From positions 1-30,791 of IMG/VR virus record IMGVR_UViG_3300045974_000129: a stretch of 30,791 nt of DNA. One strand, written 5' to 3'. The position numbers and the translations under genes are program-made. Shown piece after piece: positions 16,184 to 23,233 of this stretch. Each line of letters opens with the position of its first letter. Within the stretch, counting starts at the first letter, position 1. The notes below the pieces were generated by a model that was not told where the DNA came from, did no database searches, and saw only the letters and a list, made by a program, of their open reading frames with translations. The stretch comes from a virus.

Positions 16184-18271
16184 ATGGATATCAAAGCAAC
16201 GACAGCGGATCTTCAAACCTCAGTCGGATCTAGCTACCTGAGCACAAGAACCACCACGTCAGGATTCTTTCAGCAACAGTTGGTTGATTCACAGTACGTT
16301 ATCGGTGCGCCTACAAATAAGTTCTTAGACGTGTTCACTGATTCAGGATTGGTCCCTACATACAACTGTCCAACCGACAACGGCCGAGTGTTCACAATTA
16401 CTGCGATAGCTGCAGGTCTTGGGATCGTGGCTTGCTATGACGCCAACTATGCGACTGGGGCATTCACTTACCGTGGTCAAGTCCGTCTTACGTTTCCTAA
16501 CCTTGCTGCAACGACTCACACCATTCATGGAATTAAAGTCGATGACTCGAACACATCGAACATCAAAATTTTCATCACGACCACAGGCAGTGTTGTAGAA
16601 AACGGCGGTCACTTCGTAGCGTGGAAGGTTGCCCTTTCGGATTTCACTTCGATCCTATCTGTCACCATTCCGATGGCTACTTCGAGCGATGCTAAGGCTG
16701 TTTACTTCGTTCAGAACTCTGCTGCGATTGGTACTGCGAATGATCTTACGGCAGGTGCCGCTGTGTTCTTAGACACGGCAAACTCTAAAATTTACGTCCA
16801 TAACGGTGTTGCAGCAACCCACCAATATTTTAAGTTCGACTATGGCACTGCGCCAACGTGGGTGAATCATACCGTCACGATTACCATTGCGACCCCTGGT
16901 GTCGTTGCTGATGCGGGCCACTCCTATGTATTGAATGACCAAGTCGTTCTGTCTACCACTGGCGCACTTCCTACCGGTTTAACATCTGGAACCACGTACT
17001 TCGTAACCACGGTTGTGGCAGGAGTTTCATACAATCTATCTCTGACCAAGGGTGGTGCAGCAATCAATACGTCTGGTTCACAGTCAGGAACTCACTCGAT
17101 CGGTCGCGCATTTGGCATTACTTCATCACAGTTTGTTTTAAAGACCGGCAACCTTCCAGCTTTGACTGGTGTGCTGCTTCTTTTGAATAGTGAGAATTAC
17201 GCAGTTCCAGGACATACAACCAACTCAGGGTCTGCATGTGCGTTCTTTGCGACTACGACAAATCTATATTTAGGAAAGCTATCTGAGCTTACTGCAGCGG
17301 TTACAACTTGGCCGTCTCTAGTTACATCAAATCTTCTCGGTGCTGCCAATGAGGTCACGACACCTCTTGCTGTTATTGCTGATTGGTCTGATTCTTTTGA
17401 CCGCGCGGTGTTCACTACTTCAACGACAAAGATCATCGCCAAGAAGGTAATCAATAACGTCATTGAATCCATTTACGGCGTTTTAAATAATGATTATCTC
17501 GAAGGCGTTAGTGGAACTGGCGACACGCAGCTAACGCAGTTCGGTGCCATCACGATTGGTGACTTAAAAGTCCGCCAAGGGTGGTCATTTATGACAGGGA
17601 CTACGGTTGGTCAGCGCGGACTAATCGTGATGAATCACGGTAGTGATGAACTGCTAGACACATCATACGCAATCAGTAAGGTCATCAGTACGCCAAATGC
17701 TATCTCTTATATTGGATTGGCACTGACTCAGCAGTTTTCGGCCACAACCGCACACGCGGATATTTACTGGAGATCATCTGGATTTGGTTCCGCCACTGGC
17801 GGTTGGGCAGCGCTTCCAGAAAGTTTAATGATGAATGCGGTCCCACCTGCAGCACAAATTCAATTCAAGCTTGAATCGGCTACATTGGGGCAATTGGTTA
17901 CGAACCCGATTCAGTACATTGAGGCGTTCTTAGGATGGATCTCTGGTTCTGAAACTTCTCCGAAGTGGATCGGGTCAGTGGATAACACAACTCAGCTCGG
18001 GGCAAGTCCTGCACGAACTGCGTTCAGACAAATACTCACAGACTCAGGAACCAAGTATTTTAGGGCGTATGACGACAGCGGCAATCTCGTGGTGTCTGCA
18101 GATACGACTACGAACTACACTCAGTTTGATAAGTCTACGAACAATGGAACCTCGTGGTCAGTGATGACCGGTGCAAATGATTATTCGAGCACGCCATTAA
18201 CTACTGAGATTCGTTACAATTGGACCTCCCCTCCTGGTGTGAGGGTCACGTGTTCATTGGGTGACGTCTAA
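16184..18271 (+). CDS. Large beta-rich virion appendage protein (probable receptor-binding)
   Basis: The ATG at 16184 follows ACGGGGG at good spacing and is preferred over an upstream TTG at 16136 lacking such a signal. The 695-aa product is almost entirely beta-strand, Thr/Ser/Gly/Asn-rich, without signal peptide. Around residues 230-310 it carries GALPTGLTSGTTYFVTTVVA and ending SQSGTHSIG, a module frequently repeated in phage fibres. The first half has propeller-like repeats alternating hydrophobic strands with polar loops. The adjacent FnIII/repeat protein and BppU-like protein suggest a host-recognition cluster. Exact structure is unknown. Confidence 0.7.
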   Translation: MDIKATTADLQTSVGSSYLSTRTTTSGFFQQQLVDSQYVIGAPTNKFLDVFTDSGLVPTYNCPTDNGRVFTITAIAAGLGIVACYDANYATGAFTYRGQVRLTFPNLAATTHTIHGIKVDDSNTSNIKIFITTTGSVVENGGHFVAWKVALSDFTSILSVTIPMATSSDAKAVYFVQNSAAIGTANDLTAGAAVFLDTANSKIYVHNGVAATHQYFKFDYGTAPTWVNHTVTITIATPGVVADAGHSYVLNDQVVLSTTGALPTGLTSGTTYFVTTVVAGVSYNLSLTKGGAAINTSGSQSGTHSIGRAFGITSSQFVLKTGNLPALTGVLLLLNSENYAVPGHTTNSGSACAFFATTTNLYLGKLSELTAAVTTWPSLVTSNLLGAANEVTTPLAVIADWSDSFDRAVFTTSTTKIIAKKVINNVIESIYGVLNNDYLEGVSGTGDTQLTQFGAITIGDLKVRQGWSFMTGTTVGQRGLIVMNHGSDELLDTSYAISKVISTPNAISYIGLALTQQFSATTAHADIYWRSSGFGSATGGWAALPESLMMNAVPPAAQIQFKLESATLGQLVTNPIQYIEAFLGWISGSETSPKWIGSVDNTTQLGASPARTAFRQILTDSGTKYFRAYDDSGNLVVSADTTTNYTQFDKSTNNGTSWSVMTGANDYSSTPLTTEIRYNWTSPPGVRVTCSLGDV

Positions 18272-19851
18272 TGTACAGCCAGTACTTCCAAGACAGAATG
18301 GAGCAGTTGGTGTCAGCGGCGTGTATCTTGGATACAACCCCTCCAACTTTTGCTGGTATTACTGGCTTGGTTGCGAACGCTAACGGGAGTTTAACCGCAT
18401 CTTGGACTGCTGCGACAGACTCCGCCTCTCCAATCAGGTATGAAATTTATATTCAAGCATTAACCGCTACCGGATTGTTTGTGGATGGCAATGTTGGAAA
18501 CATCACATATCAAACGTCACACACAATATTTATCGACGCGTTTGATGCGGAACTTGTGGCTGGCATCACCTACTATGTAGGTATCCGGGCGATCGATGCC
18601 GTAGGGAATGAAAATACCAGTACGGTGAGTATGAGCGCGGTTAGTACCGGTGTACCCGCTACTTCAATCCTAAATGCCATTGCGGGGATCTGGGATCAAG
18701 TCAGATCTTCTCACGCTGGCGCTCTTACTTTTGGTGGCGCGCTTCAATCTAAAGTTGACGTTGATGTCTCGACTCGCGCTTCTGCAGCGGCCGTAGCAGC
18801 TATTCCAACTACACCTCTGTTAACCTCTGATAGCCGATTGAATACTTTGGATGCGAACATTTCAAGCAGAGCTCCAGCTTCTACGGCTGTATCCACTGCG
18901 GACTTAACTCCTACGCGCGCAGCTAAACTCGATAATTTAGACGTGGCCGTCTCTACGAGACTTTCAACGGCTGGCTACACCGCTCCAGACAATACAAGCA
19001 TATCTGCGATCAAGTCTAAGACCGACAATCTGCCAGCAGTGCCAGCTGCACAGAGTGATGTCACCACGGTTGGAACAGCTGTGGGTGGTGTTCAGACCAC
19101 AGCAAACGCAATCAAGGTCAAAACAGATCAGATGTTATTTGACGGGTCGAGCTTCATCAAGGCGAATGCTGTTGTCACCATTGATGATCCAGACATTGCA
19201 GCGATCAAAGCAAAGACAGACTTACTAACATTTGACGGGAGCAGCTATGTCAACGCACACACCAAAACTAACGATGACAAAACAGGTTACGCTCTTACAT
19301 CCGCAGAAGAGACTGCCATTGCCGTGGCGGTATGGGCAGCGATCAGGGCATCCAACACTTCCGGTGGCAGTTTCGGCGAAGCCCTCCAGGGCATTATCTC
19401 CGCAACACGCGCTGGCTACATCGACCAAATCCCTACCACTGCATCCCAAACTACGGCAGCTGCCCTCGCATCTGCCATCTGGGACGAACTGCAAGCATCC
19501 AAAACTGTCTCCGGTTCATTCGGTGCAGCGCTCCAAGGTAATATTGGGGCGTTAATCGCTGCGATCAAAACCAAGACCGATCAGCTCTTGTTCGACGTGG
19601 ATACTGGCGTCGTTGCGCATACGATCAACATCCCTGCGGTTGACGTACAGTCGATCGTGAATGGAGTCTTGGACGAGCAGACATCGTTGCACCAAGTCCC
19701 TGGAAGTGTCGGTAAGAAGATCGTCGATGGCAGCACTGGTGGATCTGGTGGTGGCTCAGAAGAAATCATCTTGGTACCTGAAGAAACTGATTCTGTCGTA
19801 GTGGTCGCGGAAGATCCTGAAAATATTATCTTGGTAGAGGAAACAGCATAA
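18271..19851 (+). CDS. Appendage protein with fibronectin-III domain and modular repeats
   Basis: A 526-aa protein overlapping its neighbour at TAATG. Residues about 21-125 form a fibronectin type III domain (DTTPPTFAGI, ASWTAATD, then TYYVGIRAIDAVGNENTST). The rest is built from repeats: IWD..(R/Q)AS....GSFG.ALQ at about 140-159, 354-373 and 403-422, with a degenerate copy at 463-484; and IK.KTD at about 247, 281, 312 and 432. A Gly/Ser linker (STGGSGGGSEE, about 488-498) leads to an acidic tail with two IILV-EET copies. Such repeats are common in fibre and neck appendages of tailed phages. Confidence 0.78.
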   Translation: MYSQYFQDRMEQLVSAACILDTTPPTFAGITGLVANANGSLTASWTAATDSASPIRYEIYIQALTATGLFVDGNVGNITYQTSHTIFIDAFDAELVAGITYYVGIRAIDAVGNENTSTVSMSAVSTGVPATSILNAIAGIWDQVRSSHAGALTFGGALQSKVDVDVSTRASAAAVAAIPTTPLLTSDSRLNTLDANISSRAPASTAVSTADLTPTRAAKLDNLDVAVSTRLSTAGYTAPDNTSISAIKSKTDNLPAVPAAQSDVTTVGTAVGGVQTTANAIKVKTDQMLFDGSSFIKANAVVTIDDPDIAAIKAKTDLLTFDGSSYVNAHTKTNDDKTGYALTSAEETAIAVAVWAAIRASNTSGGSFGEALQGIISATRAGYIDQIPTTASQTTAAALASAIWDELQASKTVSGSFGAALQGNIGALIAAIKTKTDQLLFDVDTGVVAHTINIPAVDVQSIVNGVLDEQTSLHQVPGSVGKKIVDGSTGGSGGGSEEIILVPEETDSVVVVAEDPENIILVEETA

Positions 19852-20192
19852 TGATCAACATTGTACGCGGTCAAACAAAGGCAATTAAATTCATTCTTCG
19901 TGGAGCTACGAGCGGAAAGCCTGTCGATCTATCAAGCGTGACAGAGCTTGTTGTCTCACTACCTATTGAAATCCCATCTGGAACTTTCATGACAAAGAGC
20001 TTCTCGCTTAATGAAGTCTCGATTGGTGCAGATCCAAAACTAGGAGAAGTCTCTCTGGTTTCAGATCTTTCCACAGCAGAGACTGCACTTCTGAATCCTG
20101 ATAGCGCGCCACAACGCCTCAAGGCTGTCGTGACAAAAGGAACTGATGTTAAGATTTACGCTGGAGATCTTCTTTCAATTTCAGATCTTTAA
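19851..20192 (+). CDS. BppU-N-like small appendage protein
   Basis: The 113-aa product overlaps the previous gene at TAATG. It starts MINIVRGQTKAIKFILRGA and continues GKPVDLSSVTELVVSLP, the pattern of BppU N-terminal or Ig-like domains: a (V/I)xRG(D/Q)T strand, then G.pvdLs..t. These domains attach receptor-binding proteins to baseplates or occur as small independent virion proteins. It is the last gene of the rightward late block. Confidence 0.65.
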   Translation: MINIVRGQTKAIKFILRGATSGKPVDLSSVTELVVSLPIEIPSGTFMTKSFSLNEVSIGADPKLGEVSLVSDLSTAETALLNPDSAPQRLKAVVTKGTDVKIYAGDLLSISDL

Positions 20193-20289
20193 GAATCTTA
20201 TCGATTAATTTCGCTTTGGCTTTATCGACAGTCTCTGTCATTGGGATCGCGCGTTTTGATTCAGTCTTAAGGTGTTCTTTCTTGTTCAT
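20149..20289 (-). CDS. Possible 46-aa lysine-rich protein
   Basis: On the minus strand, an ATG at 20289 overlaps the end of the exonuclease gene and reads MNKKEHLKTESKRAIPMTET, then a Lys/Asp/Leu-rich helix (VDKAKAKLIDKILKDLKLKE), stopping at 20149. It fills the 74-nt gap between convergent genes and overlaps the plus-strand late gene by 44 nt. The ribosome binding site is weak (GGGAAAG about 14 nt upstream). The amphipathic composition looks protein-like, but chance is not excluded. Confidence 0.35.
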   Translation of the reverse strand: MNKKEHLKTESKRAIPMTETVDKAKAKLIDKILKDLKLKEDLQRKS

Positions 20290-21067
20290 CGAAGACTTCG
20301 ACTTTCCCGTCATTTGTTCTTACTCCAGTTCCTTGGAATTGAACTCTCTTGCCATATTCAAAAAGCTTGGATTCAACTTCGTTGATCTGAGTCTGAAGCG
20401 ACTCTCTTTCTTTTGCAAGCCGCTTCCACTCTTCTGCTGACTTGCGGGCAATTATTAAACGGTTCTTCTTGAAGTCGTCTTCAGACATCCCTGGAGGCAC
20501 GTTCTCTGTGACGCAGCGCCAAAACTCTGCGGCTACTTTTAGGTAGGTCTTGATGTACTCGAAGTCAGGCTTCACTTCGATTCGGATTCCTTCTCCCATG
20601 TGGTCTGGAACGTCTTTACCCATCCAATAAGAATAGTAATCGATGACTTCCGCGCCAGTCACAATGAACTGGTGCTGGAGCTGTGGCCAATACTTTTCTG
20701 GGATCTCTCCAGCTCGAGCCTTTTCATGGTCTGGTTTTCCAGGGCATTTGATCTCGAGGCCACGCTTTAATTTTGGATTCCATCCATCCATCGATGCTCG
20801 CATGTATGGGAGCGTTTCGTGCTGGCACGTAGCTGCTCCCATCTCGAAATCATACTCTAGTTCGTATTTTGCACGTGCAATTGGCTCGAGGCGATTGCCG
20901 CGTTCTGTCGCGAAGTTTCCGCCTTGTTCTTTAACGACTCGTCCTGTCTTTTCTTCCCACAAAACGAACGCGGTTTTCCACGGTGAGACATTCATTATGA
21001 TTGGCGCATCTGAGCCACCGATACCTTGCGCGCGCCACTTATGCCAGTTGTCTGAGCCTTGGTCCAT
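20267..21067 (-). CDS. YqaJ-family recombination exonuclease
   Basis: This would resect double-stranded DNA 5' to 3' for strand annealing, the role of lambda Exo. YqaJ landmarks (numbered from the ATG at 21067): GIGGSDAPIIMNVSPWK from about 15, E61 in GNRLEP, D94 in ASMDGW, E105-x-K107 in LEIKCPG, and QLQHQ at 129-133. The C-terminal third is helical (KSAEEWKRLAKERESLQTQI), usual in this family. AAGAGGA lies 7 nt before the ATG; a TTG at 21088 would extend it by 7 residues without a better signal. It is the only sizeable minus-strand gene and faces the ATPase/SSB block with which it probably works. Confidence 0.93.
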   Translation of the reverse strand: MDQGSDNWHKWRAQGIGGSDAPIIMNVSPWKTAFVLWEEKTGRVVKEQGGNFATERGNRLEPIARAKYELEYDFEMGAATCQHETLPYMRASMDGWNPKLKRGLEIKCPGKPDHEKARAGEIPEKYWPQLQHQFIVTGAEVIDYYSYWMGKDVPDHMGEGIRIEVKPDFEYIKTYLKVAAEFWRCVTENVPPGMSEDDFKKNRLIIARKSAEEWKRLAKERESLQTQINEVESKLFEYGKRVQFQGTGVRTNDGKVEVFDEQERTP

Positions 21068-21079
21068 TCTGGTTTCCTC

Positions 21080-21116
21080 TTGACTCAAGCTCTCACAAGG
21101 TTTAACAATGTTCTAC
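21080..21116 (+). promoter_or_regulatory. Divergent promoter/operator for regulator and exonuclease
   Basis: The 50 nt between exonuclease start and regulator start contains TTGACT at 21080-21085, and 17 nt later TAACAA (21103-21108) as a poor -10 candidate. AACAATGTTCTAC at 21104-21116 overlaps that -10 and recurs in inverse orientation at 22639-22651. Its core AACA-A-TGTT is an inverted repeat. A transcript from this promoter would begin at or near the regulator ATG. The operator reading is inference from the repeat and position. Confidence 0.5.
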
Positions 21117-21117
21117 T

Positions 21118-21309
21118 ATGAAATTGCTGAACGAATTAAAAAAATGGTTGAAGAAATCTGGTAACTCAGAAGCAAAGCTCGCTGTCGCACTAGGATACCG
21201 CGACGCCGCGCCGATTAAACAATGGGTTCGCAGAGGTCGGATTCCGACTTATCAGCAAGATCGCGTTACAGAAATCGTTACAAAAGGAGAATCCAATGAG
21301 TCTACTTGA
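21118..21309 (+). CDS. Cro-like helix-turn-helix regulator
   Basis: A 63-aa basic protein: LLNELKKWLKKSGNSEAKLA, then VALGYRDAAPIKQWVRRGRIP. The pattern of helix, SEAKLAVALGY, a turn, PIKQWVRRG and RIP is that of small Cro-type HTH proteins. It has no Shine-Dalgarno sequence; AAGG lies 17 nt upstream. An ATG at 21108 in another frame would encode only 18 codons. Start overlap with an operator suggests autoregulation. The gene overlaps the downstream ATPase gene by 14 nt. Confidence 0.7.
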   Translation: MKLLNELKKWLKKSGNSEAKLAVALGYRDAAPIKQWVRRGRIPTYQQDRVTEIVTKGESNEST

Positions 21310-22198
21310 TAGTGTCGTGAAGGGTAAAATCCAAACACCAGATCTGATCGTGATCTATGGTGTTGATGGTGTTGGTAAGTCTACGTTTGCAGCGCAAGCT
21401 CCAGACGTTATTTTCGTTGGATCAGAGAAGGGAACGGCCAATTTGGATGTCGCTCGTTTTCCTGGAGTGACTTCTTTGAATGACGTTCTTCTTGCTGTCA
21501 AAACACTTACGGAAGAAACACATGCGTACAAAACTCTCGCTATCGATTCACTTGATTGGTTGGAGCCTTTGGTGTGGGACACTGTATGCCGAGACTCCGG
21601 TGCTCCTAACATTGAGCAAGCCTATGGAGGTTACGGTAAGGGTTATGTGGCTGCTAATAAGCTTTGGATGGATCTCATGGCTCGTCTTACCGTTCTTCGA
21701 GAATCCAAAAAGATGAACATCGTTCTGATCGCACACGCTCAAGTGAAGGCGTTCAACGATCCACAGCAAAACGCAACCTACGATCGCTATCAGTTGAAGC
21801 TCAACGAAAAAGCGTCTGCTCTGTTTCGCGAGTACGTCGATTGCGTTCTATTCGCCAATTTTGAAGTGTACACGAAGCAAAACGACAAGAAGCGCACGAT
21901 CGCGATGGGTGATGGCACTCGTCTTATTTACACTGAGCGTCGTCCTGGCTATGACGCAAAGAATCGTCTTGGACTACCTTCTCAGCTACCTCTTGACTGG
22001 GCTGCGTACACGCAAGCAAAGCAGACTGGATCTCCAGAGAAGCCTGAAGTGGTCGCTGCGAATCTGAAAGAGTTAGTCGCTCAAGTCCCTGACGCGTCGC
22101 TTCGCACTAAAATCGAAGAAAGCATTACGAAGGCGGCTGGAGACTCTGCTAAACTAATGGTGATTCAAAACAAACTCAGAACACTTCTGAGTCAATGA
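21296..22198 (+). CDS. Sak4-like RecA-fold ATPase
   Basis: A 300-aa P-loop ATPase: Walker A GVDGVGKST at 22-30, Walker B TLAIDSLDWL around 80-89, then MNIVLIAHAQVKAF, the strand-loop typical of phage RecA-like AAA_24 proteins. Sak4 proteins of this type promote single-strand annealing and pair with phage SSBs and exonucleases. Those partners are present here (DUF669-like at 22671 and YqaJ at 20267). The ATG is preceded by AAAAGGAGAATCC. The C-terminal 60 residues are helical and lack landmarks. Confidence 0.85.
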   Translation: MSLLDSVVKGKIQTPDLIVIYGVDGVGKSTFAAQAPDVIFVGSEKGTANLDVARFPGVTSLNDVLLAVKTLTEETHAYKTLAIDSLDWLEPLVWDTVCRDSGAPNIEQAYGGYGKGYVAANKLWMDLMARLTVLRESKKMNIVLIAHAQVKAFNDPQQNATYDRYQLKLNEKASALFREYVDCVLFANFEVYTKQNDKKRTIAMGDGTRLIYTERRPGYDAKNRLGLPSQLPLDWAAYTQAKQTGSPEKPEVVAANLKELVAQVPDASLRTKIEESITKAAGDSAKLMVIQNKLRTLLSQ

Positions 22199-22334
22199 GC
22201 TGCTCGCGTTTCTAGTACGCCAGCAGAGACACATGCTTTTGAGCATGAGGTCGGAACAGATGAGCGTTTCCCCGGTTCATAGGGAATAACACGCGACCGA
22301 AATATCGACTAATCGACGGACGCTCATCGTTTTT
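22199..22334 (+). ncRNA. Structured RNA / 5' leader 1
   Basis: This 150-nt gap has no protein-like frame but many pairings. CTGCT-c-GCGT (22200-22209) pairs with ACGC-c-AGCAG (22217-22226). CATGCT (22232-22237) pairs with AGCATG (22242-22247). A 9-bp closing stem, GATGAGCGT (22259-22267) with ACGCTCATC (22320-22328), encloses hairpin TTCCC/GGGAA (22268-22272/22282-22286) and CCG/CGG around a TCGA-CTAA-TCGA hairpin. GGTCG (22249-22253) can pair with CGACC (22294-22298), a possible pseudoknot. It ends in TTTTT then AAAAGGAGA before the next ATG. Either a cis-regulatory leader or a small RNA ending there. Confidence 0.5.
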
Positions 22335-22348
22335 AAAAGGAGATAAAA

Positions 22349-22642
22349 ATGGGATTTGAACTTTTGATTAACTTATTCATGTTAGCAGGTATTGTTTTTT
22401 TCTGCCTCCACATCTTTCCGAAAGCTAACATGACGATCGCTGAGATTTTTCAGAAGCTGACGAATCGGGTAATCGAGAAGAGTGTTGCGGAGCTTCGGTG
22501 CGACGCGTACCGATTGCTGGCACTGAAAAACACTGGAGACTTGACTTACAAAGTGGCTGCAGCAATAGAAGAAGCGTACACCGATCGAGAAAAATTAAAA
22601 AAAATCATCGATAGGCTTGCACAAACACAAGGTACAATGTAG
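22349..22642 (+). CDS. Small membrane protein with cytoplasmic helical domain
   Basis: A 97-aa protein with one N-terminal membrane segment (LLINLFMLAGIVFFCLHIF) and a charged helical C-terminal region (EKSVAELRCDAYRLLALKNT, then a Lys/Arg-rich end). AAAAGGAGA precedes the ATG with ideal spacing, just after structured RNA 1. The stop codon lies inside the operator-like sequence for the next gene. No family recognised; the layout is seen in many early phage membrane proteins. Confidence 0.75.
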   Translation: MGFELLINLFMLAGIVFFCLHIFPKANMTIAEIFQKLTNRVIEKSVAELRCDAYRLLALKNTGDLTYKVAAAIEEAYTDREKLKKIIDRLAQTQGTM

Positions 22643-22657
22643 AACATTGTTCAACAA
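22633..22657 (+). promoter_or_regulatory. Second operator-like site with -10 candidate
   Basis: TACAAT at 22633-22638 is a good -10 (5 of 6), with no clear -35 at ideal spacing. Overlapping it, GTAGAACATTGTT (22639-22651) is the exact reverse complement of the 13-mer at 21104-21116. ACAATGT-AGA-ACATTGT (22634-22650) and GAACA-T-TGTTC (22642-22652) are nested inverted repeats, as is TTGTT-C-AACAA at 22647-22657. The start signal AAGGAGA follows directly. Confidence 0.5.
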
Positions 22658-22670
22658 GGAGAACTAAATC

Positions 22671-23177
22671 ATGGCAAAGTTACATAATCCAGGCTCGTAT
22701 CCAGCGAAAATCGTCGATTTCGGTATCATGAAGGGGAAGAATGGTCTCCCCTCTGCAGCAGTTATGTTTGAGTTCGCTCTTCCAGAAGGCGGAACTGATC
22801 GAATCACTTGGTTTGGATCTTTCAACGGTGGAGCGCGTGAATTCACGATCGAAGCTCTGATCCGAATGGGATTCACAGGTAAAAACGGATCTGAACTCAA
22901 TAAAGGCAACGGATCTGGAATTTTGGACCAGACAAAAGAATTCAGCATCGTTCTCAAGAACGACACCTATCAAGAAAAGACTCGCACCAAAGTTGCGTTC
23001 GTCAATCTTCCTGGTGGATCTGGATTCAGTGAAAAAATGCAAGACGGTGAAGCGTCTGTACTTATGGGTGGATTGAATCTTGAAGCGGATTTCATGCAAG
23101 CCCGTAAACATGTTGGCAAGGCAGCACCTGAGCCAGCAAAACAGCAAGCGATGTCAGAAGAAGACATGCCTTGGTGA
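22671..23177 (+). CDS. DUF669-like single-stranded DNA-binding protein
   Basis: The 168-aa protein opens AKLHNPGSYPAKIVDFGIMK and has a strand-rich middle (AAVMFEFALPEGGTDRITWF), consistent with OB-type binding. It ends AMSEEDMPW: the acidic, hydrophobic-tipped tail imitates the DDDIPF-type C-terminus by which bacterial SSBs recruit partners. AAGGAG precedes the ATG. Location after the Sak4-like ATPase and before a strong terminator suggests a recombination operon. Family call rests on these features and context. Confidence 0.8.
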   Translation: MAKLHNPGSYPAKIVDFGIMKGKNGLPSAAVMFEFALPEGGTDRITWFGSFNGGAREFTIEALIRMGFTGKNGSELNKGNGSGILDQTKEFSIVLKNDTYQEKTRTKVAFVNLPGGSGFSEKMQDGEASVLMGGLNLEADFMQARKHVGKAAPEPAKQQAMSEEDMPW

Positions 23178-23184
23178 GTAGTGC

Positions 23185-23220
23185 TCCCCGGTCAGATACT
23201 TTCTGATCGGGGATTTTTTT
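23185..23220 (+). terminator. Rho-independent terminator after SSB-like gene
   Basis: TCCCCGGTCAG (23185-23195) pairs with CTGATCGGGGA (23203-23213), an 11-bp stem with one G-U pair and a 7-nt ATACTTT loop, followed by seven Ts (23214-23220). It lies 7 nt after the SSB stop. It should end most transcripts of the recombination operon; the next gene starts at 23234 and would need read-through or its own promoter. Confidence 0.93.
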
Positions 23221-23233
23221 GGAGTTAAAAATC

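Noticed and set aside
21108-21164. 18-codon frame (MFYYEIAERIKKM...) with AAGG at good spacing
   Set aside because: Very short and wholly overlapped by the HTH regulator frame; possible leader but unsupported.
22259-22334. tRNA gene, from a GGTTCATAG-like T-loop
   Set aside because: No acceptor, D or anticodon arms in the right positions; stem lengths do not fit.
22199-22334. Simple intrinsic terminator
   Set aside because: The stem before the U-run encloses a branched element over 60 nt long rather than a short hairpin, and the U-run is followed at once by a start signal, so a leader or small RNA is the better description, though termination is not excluded.
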